From positions 403,202 to 467,201 of the forward strand of contig CDMY01000227.1 of the NCBI GenBank assembly GCA_001179505.1: a stretch of DNA of 64,000 bases. Reading direction: 5' to 3'. A model generated the notes under the pieces. It did no database searches and was not told the origin of the DNA. It saw only the letters and a list, made by a program, of their open reading frames with translations. Source of the stretch: Vitrella brassicaformis. Lineage: Eukaryota; Sar; Vitrellaceae. The stretch's first letter is position 1. Each line of letters opens with the position of its first letter. Shown piece by piece: positions 21,976 through 33,212 of the stretch. The position numbers and the translations under genes were made by a program.

Positions 21976-22194
21976 CCACCGATGGATGAGTCAGCAACTG
22001 CAAGCGAGTCCACGGTGACTCGCTTGCGAGTCAGCAACTGCTGGGCGTATAAGACACCCTCAAGCGAGAGGGGGCAAGGTCCCCGTGAGGTTGAGAAATC
22101 GTTGGCCGGCGTTGCGAGCTCAGAGAAGGGGAGAGAAGGGAAAGAGGCAGAGGACGTCGAACGCGCCCCAGCCTCAAGGTTTCCAGCCTCAAGG
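21976..22194. promoter_or_regulatory. Divergent promoter, oxidoreductase / His-tract gene
   Basis: 219-bp spacer with four elements: a 14-bp direct repeat GAGTCAGCAACTGC (21988-22001, 22028-22041); a perfect 11-bp hairpin between them (22000-22010 with 22017-22027, 6-nt loop); a 20-bp element at 22070-22089 that recurs exactly at 42254-42273; and TGCGAGCT at 22113-22120. An in-frame ATG at 21982 would extend the downstream protein through all of these; I prefer the ATG at 22195. Confidence 0.5.
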
Positions 22195-23601
22195 ATGGCG
22201 TCATCGTTATCGCTGGAGGCGAAGCTGAAGCGCTTCAGCCTCTACTCCTCCCTCATGGACAGATATCTCGGCAGCCAGGCGTCCCACGACCAATGCGACA
22301 GCACCGACCGCCATCTAGCGGGCGGCACCACCGCCCTCGACCAGGTCACCACCGTCCTCACCTTCCAGCGCTCCATCTCGGACAGCAAAGTCGCACGCCA
22401 CGCCCTTGCCGGCTCTGCATGCAGCGACCTGGTCGTCAGCGGCCTCTCGCGCTCCTTCTCGGTGGCGTCGACGAGCGGCAGCCCAAACTCGGTCGTCTCA
22501 TCCGGCAAGGGCGGCCGATCGGTGGTGTCCTTCTCTGAGGGCAAGGGCGCATCGCCCAATGCTGCGATGACGATGATGGACGTGTGCCGCAGCGGGAGCA
22601 GTCCCAGCATGGGGGAGGGGTCGGGAGGAGAGGGAGGAAGAGGGGCAGGGGGAGGGGCAGGGGCGGCAGGTGGTGGTGTGGGTGGGGAGGGGATAACGAT
22701 TGAGAGGGCGCGGACGTTCAGTGGGTTTGACAAGATGGCGGTGAATGAGAAGGCAACCAAGGCGCTCAAGGAGTCGCTCGGCATCCTCGTCCAAGCAGGT
22801 GTGTGTGGCGAGCACACAGGGGGGAGCAAGGATGTCCACATTGGAGGATTCTGTATTTGTGTGTGTGTGTGTCAGCGGCGGGTTCGAAGGCCATTTCTGC
22901 GACCGACCTGAGGTCACTTGAAGTGACGCCAGACACACCCGAACGCACACCCTCTGCATCATCCAAGTAAGGCAAGCCAGGAGAGTCACCCAGGCCGACA
23001 ATGAATGAGTGGATTCACACCCACCCTGTTCGTTGGTCCGTTCGTCCCCTCTTCTCCCTCCCGCTCACAGATTTGATAAGAAGGACAGCCAAGACACCTC
23101 CCCCACCCCCAAAGACACCTTTCCCACCCAGGCCAAACGTACCATCATCATCCACGAGGACGGCAGCGCACAAGACACCTCTCACCAGCACCAACCACCG
23201 TCGCAGCACCAGCAGCACCCCCACCCCCACCCCCACCAGCACCACGGCAGTCCATTCCCGGATGGTCCCAGCCCCTCCAAGACACGCACCGGTCGGCCCC
23301 CCTTCAGGACACGACCTTACGGCCACCACCCTCATGGGCACATGGGACGTGGCGGGGGCTACGGTGTGCCGCATCACCACCACCACCACCACCATGAGGA
23401 TGCAGACGGCGGAGGCAGGGGGTCGTTCCGCATGAAAAAATACAGGCGCGGGTGAGTGGCGGATGGAGCCTGGGAGAGGGGGAGGGGGGCGTGCTGTATA
23501 CATGTGTGTGTGTGTGTGTGTGTGTCTGTGTGTGTGGTTTGCCGTTTGTTGTGTGATTTCTGTTCAGAAAGAATTACATCCGTGACGACCCCATGAGTTG
23601 A
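22195..23601 (+). CDS. Uncharacterised low-complexity protein with His tract
   Basis: Four exons (22195 to about 22796; about 22876-22968; about 23072-23452; about 23568-23601) join in phase to about 370 residues. The N-terminus SSLSLEAKLKRFSLYSSLMD is the most ordered part. Then come Ser-rich stretches (VSGLSRSFSVASTSGS), a long Gly run, a short helix (VNEKATKALKESLGILVQA), Thr/Ser/Pro sequence (VTPDTPERTPSASS), His/Gln/Pro-rich sequence, and eight His in a row encoded at 23371-23394. It ends KKYRRGKNYIRDDPMS. Many Ser/Thr-Pro sites suggest a phosphorylated, disordered protein; His tracts can bind metal ions or drive phase separation. No domain recognised. The phase match into the last short exon supports the model. 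Confidence 0.6.
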
Positions 23602-25281
23602 TCGATGGTATGTGTGTGTAGTGGTGGGTCAGTCGGTCGGTGGCTGCGTGTGGCTGAATGGTTGCGTGCGTAAGGGGTCGTTTCGTTGAAGTGTCGATAA
23701 TATACGTTACCTTTCTGTCTGCCTGCCTCCCACTTGCGATGTACACATACACACGGTTGCGGTGATGCAGCGAGCATATCTACGCCCTCATTTGCACGTT
23801 GTCAGTTTCAAACCGGTTTTGACGTGTTCAGCCACTCGGATGCCTTCGTATGTGGGTGTGGGTGTGGGTGGTACTTTCCTTTTTCTTAACATGGCCTCGG
23901 TGTCGGTGTCAGTGTCGGTGTGTTCTGTCGCCTTTTTCTCCCGATTGAATGAAGGCCTCACTGACGTACCTGCCTGCATAATGCTGCTGGATGGAGGGAT
24001 GGCTGCTGATTTGAAGGCCAATGGGTATCTGTGTGTGTGGGTGGGTGTGCATGTGTGTGTGGATGAGAGTGTACGTTCATTTTTTCCCCAGAGGTGGCTG
24101 TGCTGTGCTGCGATGACTAACTGGAGTGAGAGTGAGAGTGCGGCTGGTGCTATTTGTCTCTCTCTGGGTGCGTGTGGCTGGCTGGCTGGGTGTGCGCATG
24201 ACAATGATTTCAAGGACACGTGGCGGTTTAACAGTGGTGGCTGGACGCACACACACACCACCACAGACACACTCGACTTGGCCAACCTGATGGATGGACA
24301 CATCGCACGAGCAGTGAGTGTGCCTGTTTTTGGCACCGACCGTTTTCCATTCACTATCGCAACCTGGCTGAGCTGATTGACCCCCTGACTGGTAGGGTAG
24401 GCAGAGGCGGCCGACAAACAAACCTGCAGTGTAGACAGAGCTACCCGCAGAACTGATGGCCTCACTGACTGTGTTGCATGCGCTGGCCCGTTTGTTTGTG
24501 TCGCGAAGGGAGGAAGGCGTAGAGTCAGTCAAAGCAGGAAAGCTGGCAGGCACAGAACGGGACGCGCGTGTGGGCGACTACCTGGCGATAGCTGTTTGCA
24601 CGAAGATCGTTCGTACGGTGTACTTTACGGCTTGTTCGGCTTAATTCTCTCAGCCACGTCGGCTGCACACGTCGGTCGGCTGGTGGCTCTCGATGTAGAC
24701 GGAGGGTGTTGACGCATCCTCTGTTCGCATAAGACCACTCCTGCCGACGTGTGCGGCTGATGTGGAAGGGACGGTAGCCGACTACTCACTCACTCCAGAG
24801 ACTGACGACTGCCTGCCTACCTGTACCTGCCTTGCGCACCCGTACACAAAACAAATGTCTGCCTCTCTCTTACGTGAGGGGCGCGTGGATGATTTCGGAC
24901 TTTTTGCGTCATTCATTCAGCCCTTGTTTGTGGGTGCGTCTGTGTGTGAGTGATGGCATGAATGGCTGGCTGCCTCGAAGGGGCGGAGGGAGTGGAGTAC
25001 GTGTGTGGGCTGGGGTGTCTGTCGTAGGTCGGTTTCCTAGGCTAAGCTGGGTAGGGGGATGTGTGTTGCCTTGTGTTGCGTTGCCTTGTGTTGTGTTGGA
25101 TGGACGGCCCGTGGAGTGACCGTGTACAAGTACGTGTGCAGTGACCACAGACAACGCAGGATCGATCCACCCGATATATATATAAAGGTGTGTAATGAAT
25201 GCCCCCTTCTCCCCCAATAAAAATGATGTGAAGCCGCTAACACAGAATAGCAACCGATCCACACGAGAGAGAGCATCCTTG
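23602..25281. other. Tail-to-tail spacer, no gene seen
   Basis: 1.68 kb, the largest gene-free stretch. TG/GTGG-rich on the plus strand, with TATATATATAAA near 25174-25186 and CCAATAAAAATG near 25215. All open frames are short and made of repeat-derived residues. I see no RNA gene or mobile element. Confidence 0.45.
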
Positions 25282-28200
25282 TCAGTTGCCCAGCTTGAGC
25301 TGCGTGTCTGCCTCTACAATGGTCTGCAGCTCCCGCGATGACCGCCGCCCATTACTCAGCCGCGAGCTGCTTTTCCGCCACGACCGACGCCGCCGCCCAC
25401 CGCCTGGCTCAACCATCTCCAGCTCACGCACCTTCTCAACCACCTCCTGCAGACACACACACACACACACACACGTGGACGTGTCTCTGTCGATCTGTCT
25501 GTCTGTCTGTGTGTGTGTGCGTCTCTCTCAGTGTCTCGGGCCGACGCACCTTGAGTTTGCCGGCGTCGATGGTGGAGAGGTCGGTCCTGACGGGGAAGTG
25601 CCAGTCGGACGGCGTCTGTCTCAGCGCCCCTATCCTCTCGCCCTCCTTGTGCAGCGCCCACGTCATGGCCATGCGGTCATAGCCAGCCGTCAGGATGCAA
25701 TTGGCATTGGCCACCACCTCGAGGCTCGTGATGGCGTCCGTGTGGGCCTTCCAGCTCCGCACTCTGGCCACCACCGGCCCCTGGCAGAGCGTCTCGAGCG
25801 ACCGGCGTGAAGAGGTGGACACGGCGGCTGCTGCGGCCTTGACGGACATCTCGCTGTGCTCCCTGGCGTCCTCGTAGATGACCCTGTGGGGGTACCAGTC
25901 CCTCTTCACCTCCAATGGCACTATGCCGTCGTACCTGTGTGATGTGACCCAGAGGCGACACGAGGCGACACGACACCCCACATTCATTCATGGAGACGGA
26001 CGGCCATCGGTCTGTCTGGCTGTGTGTGTGTGTGTGCCGCTAACTCACCGGAAGAGCCTGCCAATGTCCCACACGCGAATGAACCCCTCCTCGTCTCCAG
26101 TGAAAAGCAGCATGCGCAGACCAGAGGGCACCTCACGCACCACAGGAAATGGGCGCCCCTTGCTGTGTGCCAGCGCCCCCCGCCGCTGTCCCCCGTCCGC
26201 CGACGCAGGCGTCTGCAGCAGCGAGCTCTTGCCAACCGGGGATGTGACGAACGTGCTCTTCCTGGGCGCCCGAGAGCTGTGCGAGTTGATCGACGACGTC
26301 ATGACCCGCGACTTCTTTTTGTCTGCCCCTGACACCCTCGTCCGCGATCGGCCCTTCCTCAGCGACGTCGTCCTCTTGCCCCCGGGGGCCGCCTCATCCC
26401 CTCCGCTCACGTCAGCGCCATCTGTCGCATGGGCGTCGGCGAGCCTCACAACTGACCCGTGAGGGCCTTCGTGTGCATTGGCTGCTGTCAGCTCGCCAGC
26501 GGCGTGTGAGCTGTGGATGGTGGCCTGGGATGAGTCTGACTGTCGCGTGTGTGTGGCGGCGGACGGGTGTGCGGGGTCGGCTGCGTCTTGCGGGGCCGAG
26601 GGGGGCTGGTAGAAGAAGTCCATGCACTGAATCGGCACCGCTGACTCAAGACTCTGCACACACTCATTCACATAAATGTAGGGGACACGCAGCTTTCTCT
26701 TCCTTTCTCTCTTTTTTTCTCTTGTGACTTACGTGAAGATTGAGGAATCTGGTGAGGAGCACGGTGCCGTTTCTGGCCTGCCTGGCCTCATTGTCGAGGA
26801 CCCTCTCTGCGAGGGGGTGTGGGGGGATGAGCCAGAGGAACACCTGCCCCAGCTGGTCGGCAGAACACAGCAGGGGAAAGGGCTCCAGTATGCGCAGGCA
26901 CGTCGGCTCGGCCTGCAACAAGAGAGCCGATTCACTGTCGAGTGGGCGTTGTGCTGTCAATCAGTGGGTGGGTGCGTGAGTGGTTTGGCTGCCTGGTGTC
27001 CGAAGAGCTCAGCGACTCTCTTCATCTTTTCGTAGCTCCAGACGACCACGATGCGGTCGGTGGATCCGGTGGCGATGAGACCCAGCCGCCGCGAGTAGGC
27101 GCAGCACGTGATGTCTCCCGCATGCGCGTTCGCTATCCGACGCCACACCTGCACACAGACAGACACCCACACCTAGATTATCTACCCGTCTTGTGGCCTG
27201 GCCTAGATAGATGATCGTGTGTGTGTGTTGTCTCACTTTTGGCGTGGCGAGTGATCCCTCTGATCCCTCGTCATGGACCACCAGCGACTTGTCCCATGAC
27301 ACGCTCAGCAGACAGCGGTCGCCGGGGCAGTATACAAGACCGCTCACCTCAGCCCTGATATGATGAAGAGACAGACAGACATGCCCAGACACATTCAGAC
27401 ACGAACGAGCGTGAGACAACGGAACTCACATTGACTGACCTGTGTTTGGTGAGTGTCCTGAGGTAGTAGCCCGTCGATGCGTTGTAGACGGCGATATTGC
27501 CCGCATGGTCAGACACAAACAGCTGACGACAATACGCATGCAATGCAATGCAATGCAATGCAGCACACACAGAACAGAACAGACGCACACTTTCGCATGG
27601 CATGGATGCCACTAGCCTCACTGCCACACAGCCCACCTTCCTGCCTCTGTCGTCGATGCAGAAGTCGGTGATCTCGTGGCCGCCCTTGTGCTGGATCGAG
27701 TGCTTCAGCTCGCCCGTCGACGCGTCCCATATTCTCACGTGGTTCCCACCCGCCGTCATGAAAATCCGCAGCTTCGCGTTGTACAGCGCCTGTGAGACAA
27801 GCAAGACACACAAACCGACAGACAGACACGTGTTGTTGGGGTGGCAGCAACTGCAGTAACTGCAGTGGAGGTCGGTTAGGTTACTTACTTTGATGAGTGG
27901 ATGGTCGTCGCTTTCCTCTGGCACGCCGGTGCGCTCAAAGTCGAAGGCGAGGAGCTTGCGGCCCGCGCAGACGATGCGTTTGTGCTTCAGCACTGCAGCG
28001 ACGGACCTGAGCTGCGGCATTTCGTCGACAAATATGGTTTGCAGGCACGAGTAGTTGGTGAGGTCCCATGTCTTGATGCAGCCATCGGTGTCTGCCGACA
28101 CAACCTGACCTGCACACACAGAACAGACACACAGAGAGAGACAGAGACACGGGAAGAGACACAGAGAGAGAGAGAAGCGTGTGTGTGCGAATGAATGATC

Positions 28201-28372
28201 AAACTAGTCGCTTACCTACCTGTGCCGGGTCCGAGTGACTCGATTTTGATGATGGGTGCGAGGTGTCCCTTGATGGTGTGGATGGCCTTGCCCACGTAGG
28301 GATTCCAGATGAACAGCTGGTAGTCAAACCCACCCGTGATCAACAGCTGGATGGATAAATCACATCCATTAC

Positions 28373-28403
<31 letters not shown>

Positions 28404-30485
28404 GGGAGGGAGGGAGGGAGGGAGGAGTCACTGCTCATCGGTTGATCGCCCCTCTCCTCTCCTTTCTCTTGCTTGCTGACCTTGTTTGCAGGCGAGAAGC
28501 ACATTGTCCTGACGCCCCTTTCATGGCCCTCGAGCTTTCGCTTCAGCTCGCCCGTCGCCGCATCCCATATGTAAACCTGCACACAAGCCAAGCCGGCAGA
28601 CATCCCATCCCAAGCAGGCAGGCAGGCGGGCGGCTGCGCCCCTCCATCCATCTTCGCTACGTACGTGACGTGCGCACCAATTTGTCCATGGCGCACGAGG
28701 CGAGCTGTTCGAAGGAGGGCAGCTCGAGGAGGTCGACCACTATGTCGAGGTGCTGCCGGATCTGACGCCAGCTGATGAACTTGTGCCACAATTCCATCAC
28801 ACCAACCGCACTCCTCCTAACTCACCAACACACAGACACACAGAAACATCTGGATTGCGGATTCATGTGTGTGGCGGTGTGTCTCCGCTTACTCGTTTGC
28901 GTGTGTGGTTGGCGAGTCTTCGTATGGGTTGGCGATCGCTCGGATGTCCCAGGCAAAGATGGAGCCCTCGTGGTCGCCGCTGAACAAAGTCTCACACGAC
29001 TGAAGAAGGCCACACAACACACCACACACCATCACAGAGAGACATCTCACTCACCGGATGCTTTCACTGACCGAACCGACCGTGGAGCAGCAGAGCGCCA
29101 GTTGAGAGGTGCGTGCCTTGAATGTCTTGATGACTTTGTAGTCGTTGTCTGTGTCGTAGAAGGTCAAAGAGAGGTCGTTGCACGACGTCACCAGCAGGCT
29201 GTACTTGGCGATGAACGCCACTGCCAGCAATCCCGCTTTCTGGTCTCGCAGCTCCTTCTTGGGAGTCAGCTCGGGCGTGAACAGACGCAGGTACCTGCCA
29301 GACACACGCATGTGTGCATGTGTGTGTGTCTGATGTAGGTCTTCTCAGGCGCCTTTTCCTTTTCTCACCAACCGTGATCCCTGTTCAAAGAAGGCGAGCA
29401 TATCGAAGCCATTGCCGCAGAAGTAGTACACCCGCTCGATATGCGCCGCGTGTGGCGTGTCGTCCTGGTGGTGGCTCTTGAGCAGCCGTATGGCGCTGAA
29501 CTCCTTCATGACGTCCTGCCCCTTCCCACGGTCGACAATAAACCCCGTCAGCTCCTCCCACGACATGGTCTTGCCACCGTCGATGTCAATTAGCTCAAAC
29601 AGATCCATCAGACGAGCCGTCACGTGCAAGTCGACATCCTCCTCAAGGATCTCGTCCTCGATCTCCTCTTCATCGATCTCGCTCATGGCGCATTGCCCGT
29701 CCGGCAGCACGCCCGAGGCGCTGCCGTCTTGCTGGAGTGGTTGGGGGGCGGCTGGTGGGGGGGAGGGGAGGCCGGATTGGGGCTGAGTTGGCTGCAGCTG
29801 CAGCTGTCGAGGGTTGCTGACCTCTTGTTTCTGCCGCCTGTTGCGGGCGGCCGCTTCGCGAAGCTCATCGAGGAAGCCCGTCCAATCCATGTACTTCTTC
29901 ATTATGTACCTGAGAGAGAAACAGACGCCACGGCACTCTTGGGTATGTATCTGTTTTCGTTCCCGTGGCTTTTGGCCATTCGTTCATTCGGGGCTCACAC
30001 ACTCACTCACACGAATTCGTCGATGGCGACATTGTTATTGCGGTTGAGGAACTCCTCCTTGATCATGGTGATCCTGTCCTGGTCCACCCGCGCCAGTATC
30101 TCCAGCTGGTCACCGCCCTTGTGCGGCCCCTCCCCCTCCTCCCCTCCCGGCAACGCACCCGCCCCACCAGAGCCCACCTCGACAAGAGCGCCGTGGGCCT
30201 CCTCGAGTGGCCCTTTCTTGCCGTGGGCCCCGCCCTCGCTGCGCTTCGGGTCGGGGAAGAGGGGATGCTGTCCGTCCTCATCGACTTCGGTGAGAAACGC
30301 ACACTCGGAGAATTTCTGAGGCCAAGAGGAGGAGGAGAAAAATGCCTGTCTGTCTGTCTGCCTGTCTGTCCGCTGACCTCGAGCAGCACTTGCCACGTGG
30401 TTGTCTTGGGTTTGTCTTCCAGGATATCCGTGGCCAGCGATTGGGCGGTGGGCGCCATGGAAGGCGCGAGGGACAACGCCTTCAT
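25282..30485 (-). CDS. EF-hand and WD40-repeat protein (WDR49/EFCAB8-like)
   Basis: A long multi-exon minus-strand gene, ATG at 30485 (MKALSLAPSMAPTAQSLATD), stop TGA at 25284-25282 after LQTIVEADTQLKLGN. I estimate more than 1,000 residues. The N-terminal third contains helical EF-hand-like sequence (LNRNNNVAIDEFVYIMKKYM) and an EF-hand at about 29603-29560 (FELIDIDGGKTMSWEELTGF), with acidic and Pro/Gln-rich linkers. The remainder is a series of WD40 repeats, e.g. GLLAVAFIAKYSLLVTSCND, YIWDAATGELKRKLEGHERG, HVRIWDASTGELKHSIQHKG, ISPSVSWDKSLVVHD-type strands, and VRSWKAHTDAITSLEVVANA. EF-hand plus multiple WD40s is the WDR49/WDR64/EFCAB8 layout, proteins tied to cilia and flagella; a calcium-responsive axonemal scaffold is likely (inference). 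The C-terminus is basic. Confidence 0.78.
28378..28424. repeat. (GACA)n then (GAGG)n compound microsatellite
   Basis: About six GACA units run directly into about five GAGG units, within an intron of the EF-hand/WD40 gene. Confidence 0.85.
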
Positions 30486-30744
30486 CTCAAGAGGTCAGTT
30501 GAACAATCGCCATGCCCTCAGAAAACTCATTGCAGATGGGGTGCGGGCTTGCTGGGCACGTCAGAGTGTGTCCCCTGGCTTGCATAAGGCAGCAGGCACC
30601 TTTTTTCTCTTTCCCTTGCCGATCCATATCGCGAGCTAAGCTCGCTGCGGTGAGGAGGAGAGAAACGCACACGGTGGCTTAAGGCGGCAATACGAACGGC
30701 CGCGTTGCCCTGATTGGTCCGCCTTTGATTCTCTCATAGATCTG
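30486..30744. promoter_or_regulatory. Divergent promoter, WD40 gene / ELO
   Basis: 259-bp spacer with a near-perfect palindrome: GCGAGCT 30631-30637 and AGCTCGC 30639-30645, one base apart, about 100 bp upstream of the ELO ATG and 146 bp from the WD40-gene ATG. A T-rich run (TTTTTTCTCTTTC) sits just before it. Confidence 0.5.
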
Positions 30745-32346
30745 ATGGAAGCGTCGAGTCGTTGGTACGAGGCGTACGAGGAGTCCACCGACTGGCTGAC
30801 CCATCAGACGGTCACCCTCTTCCATCCCCAGCTCGTCCACATCTCGCCCCGCCCAACAGAGACCTGGCCCCTCGTACCTCTGCGCCACGCCTTTCTCATC
30901 GCACTCGCCTACATCGCATGGGCGGTGTTCGGCGTTTTGCTCAAGGTCAGCCGCAGGAGGCATGGCGATAAGGGAGCCGGGGAGAGTGAGGAGAAAGATG
31001 GCGAGTATGCGGCGACGGGCGGCGACGGGCTGGGGCGGAAATTCGCGCGTGAGCCGCTGCTGCTGTTGCAGGCGGTGTATGACGTTGTCCAGGTGAGAAC
31101 GACGGGATGCAATGCGTCCACAGATCTGTCGGCTTGTGTGTGTGTGTGTGTGTGGCACAGGTAGGTTTGTGCAGCGTGATGCTGTTTCAGACCATCGATG
31201 TGTGCTGGCGGGAGGGATACAAATTCTACCAAAACCCGTTCAGGACTCACGGAGCCGGTCAGCACGCCACAGAGAGAGAAGGAGCGAGGGAAGCACACAC
31301 AGCCACACTCGCACGCACACCTACCTCTGTGTCTGTGTGTGCTGTCTGTCTGGGCGCAGGGTTGGCGCCTGTCCTCTGGCTCTTCTACGTGTAAGTAAGC
31401 GTGCATTCATTGAGTGAGTGCATCGACCCGCCCATGGGCTCTCTTCTCACCGCCCACTGTCCTTCCCTCCCTTCTCCTTTTGTTGCTTTCATGGTGCCTG
31501 CCTGCCTGCAGGTCCAAGGTGGTAGATTTCTTTGACACGGTGTTCATAGTGGTGCGCGGCAAGTGGCGGCAGCTGAGCTTCATCCACGTCTACCACCACC
31601 TGATGACATTCGTCGTCTACTGGATCAGCGTGCAAACCGCATACGACTCGGACATCTACCTAACCATCGCTGCCAAGTCAGTCAGTCAGTCCGTCTGTCA
31701 GTTAGCCAGTCTGTCTGCCACGCACCCACCCACCGATCGACAGACAGACAGACAGACAGGGAGAGAGGGATGGGGGCATGGGATGCTTATGGTATGGTGT
31801 GGTGTGGTGTGCAGTTCGTTTGTGCACGTGGTCATGTATTTCTACTACCTCATGCGCACCCTCGATGTGCCCGTCCCCCGAGTCATCAAGAAAAACATCA
31901 CCAACCTGCAAATACTGCAGGTCAGTGAGTCGAGTCGACCGCTGAGCTGACACTTCGGCCGTCGACACGCACACGCACACGCTGTCATCTCGCCCTCTGT
32001 GTGAACCGGTCGGTGTGCTATCTGTCTATCTGTCGTCGATATATCAGTTCATCATGATGGAGGTGCAGGGGTTCTCGATGCTGGTCTTCGGCACGCCTTT
32101 CCCCATCCGCGTGTGCCTCCTCTACTGCAGCTACGTCGGCACACTCCTGGTCCTCTTCGTGGACTTTGCCGTCCGCACATATGGTAGGTAGGTACGGCCA
32201 GCCGAGCCGCCCCGCGCCCAGCCAGCCAGACAGACAGCCACGGAGTGCATTCATTCATCAGACAGACAGACAGACTGGCATAGATGGACGTACGTTTGTT
32301 TCCATCAGGTCCCCGAAAGCCGAAAAAGATCGACAAGGCCGAGTGA
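30745..32346 (+). CDS. ELO: ELO-family very-long-chain fatty acid elongase (3-ketoacyl-CoA synthase)
   Basis: About seven exons, about 310 residues. ELO hallmarks in order: KVVDFFDTVFIVVRGKWRQL, the catalytic HVYHH box (FIHVYHHLMTFVVYW), NSFVHVVMYFYYLMRTL, and the later QGFSMLVFG region. Intron removal at about 31675-31812 recreates the N of NSFVHVVMY, which supports the splicing. Several membrane helices are present (AFLIALAYIAWAVFGVLL, LYCSYVGTLLVLFVDFAVR). ELO proteins condense malonyl-CoA with acyl-CoA in the ER; chain-length preference cannot be read. The C-terminus GPRKPKKIDKAE is basic, as in ER enzymes of this family. The N-terminal loop has an extra Lys/Gly/Glu-rich stretch (about residues 70-100). 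Intron 3 (31258-31361) shows the CA-then-TG pattern. Confidence 0.93.
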
Positions 32347-33212
32347 GGTGCTGTGCTGCCTACCTGTTGCTCGTGACGTGACGTGACGTGCTTAGGGGGA
32401 GAGGAACACCGAGAGCCGGGGGAGGGAGGGATGGAGGGAGAGGAGATTTAAGTGAGGGTGGATGGGATGGCATGCAGGGTCGGTAGGTCGTGGCATGTGC
32501 CGTGGATTGGATGTATGCCATGCCGTGTATGTCATGTCGATGGATGGGCCTCAAGCCAGTCTATAAATATGTATTTGTAGTGGCCGGGCCGGGCGCTCAC
32601 CATTGCATTGCATTGCACGCGGATGTCTATCTGATCTGCCTTAGCGTCACTGACAGATGATGTGATGAGGGCAGGGCAGGGCTCTCACGATATATAAACA
32701 TACAGACTCAGCCTCTATTTCGCTGTCTTGGTTTTGTCCCTGATTGGATCCTGTGTGTCTTTTCCCCCTCTGATTTTGCTCCGCTCCCGCCCCCTTTTTG
32801 TCTTCTTGCCTGCCTGTCTTCCCCATGTGTGTGCGTCTGTCTATCCTTCCATGTGTGTGTGACTGCATCGATGGTGCAGCGAGCCAGACAGCCGGCCCAA
32901 TTGAACGAATGGGACAGGACGTCTCTCCCTGTCTCTCTGTGTGTGTGATGTGAGCCTTCTCTGCTGTGTCGGTGTGTTGATGTTGAGATGAGAGACCAAG
33001 GCAGTGAGTGAGATGAGGGATGGAGTAGCGCTGTACCGCGTGCCGGCGAGCGGGAGCGTGAGCGTTCCTGTCGAGGCATGACTGACACGGACATGTCCTC
33101 GTGAGAGATAAAAAGTGTCACTCCAACAAGTTGTCATGCTTATCCACGCACACACACACACACACAGACGGCGGCAAAGAGGAAAACTGCCACCACACAC
33201 ACGTATCGTGTG
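32347..33212. other. Tail-to-tail spacer, no gene seen
   Basis: 866 bp. CTATAAATAT at 32561-32570 and TATATAAACA at 32691-32700, plus CA runs near 33150. Open frames here are repeat-derived and lack ATG-led protein-like sequence. Nothing else recognised. Confidence 0.45.

Noticed and set aside
21982-22194. In-frame N-terminal extension of the His-tract protein from ATG 21982
   Set aside because: It would translate the promoter motif, hairpin and direct repeats and leave only 6 bp to the divergent gene's start codon.
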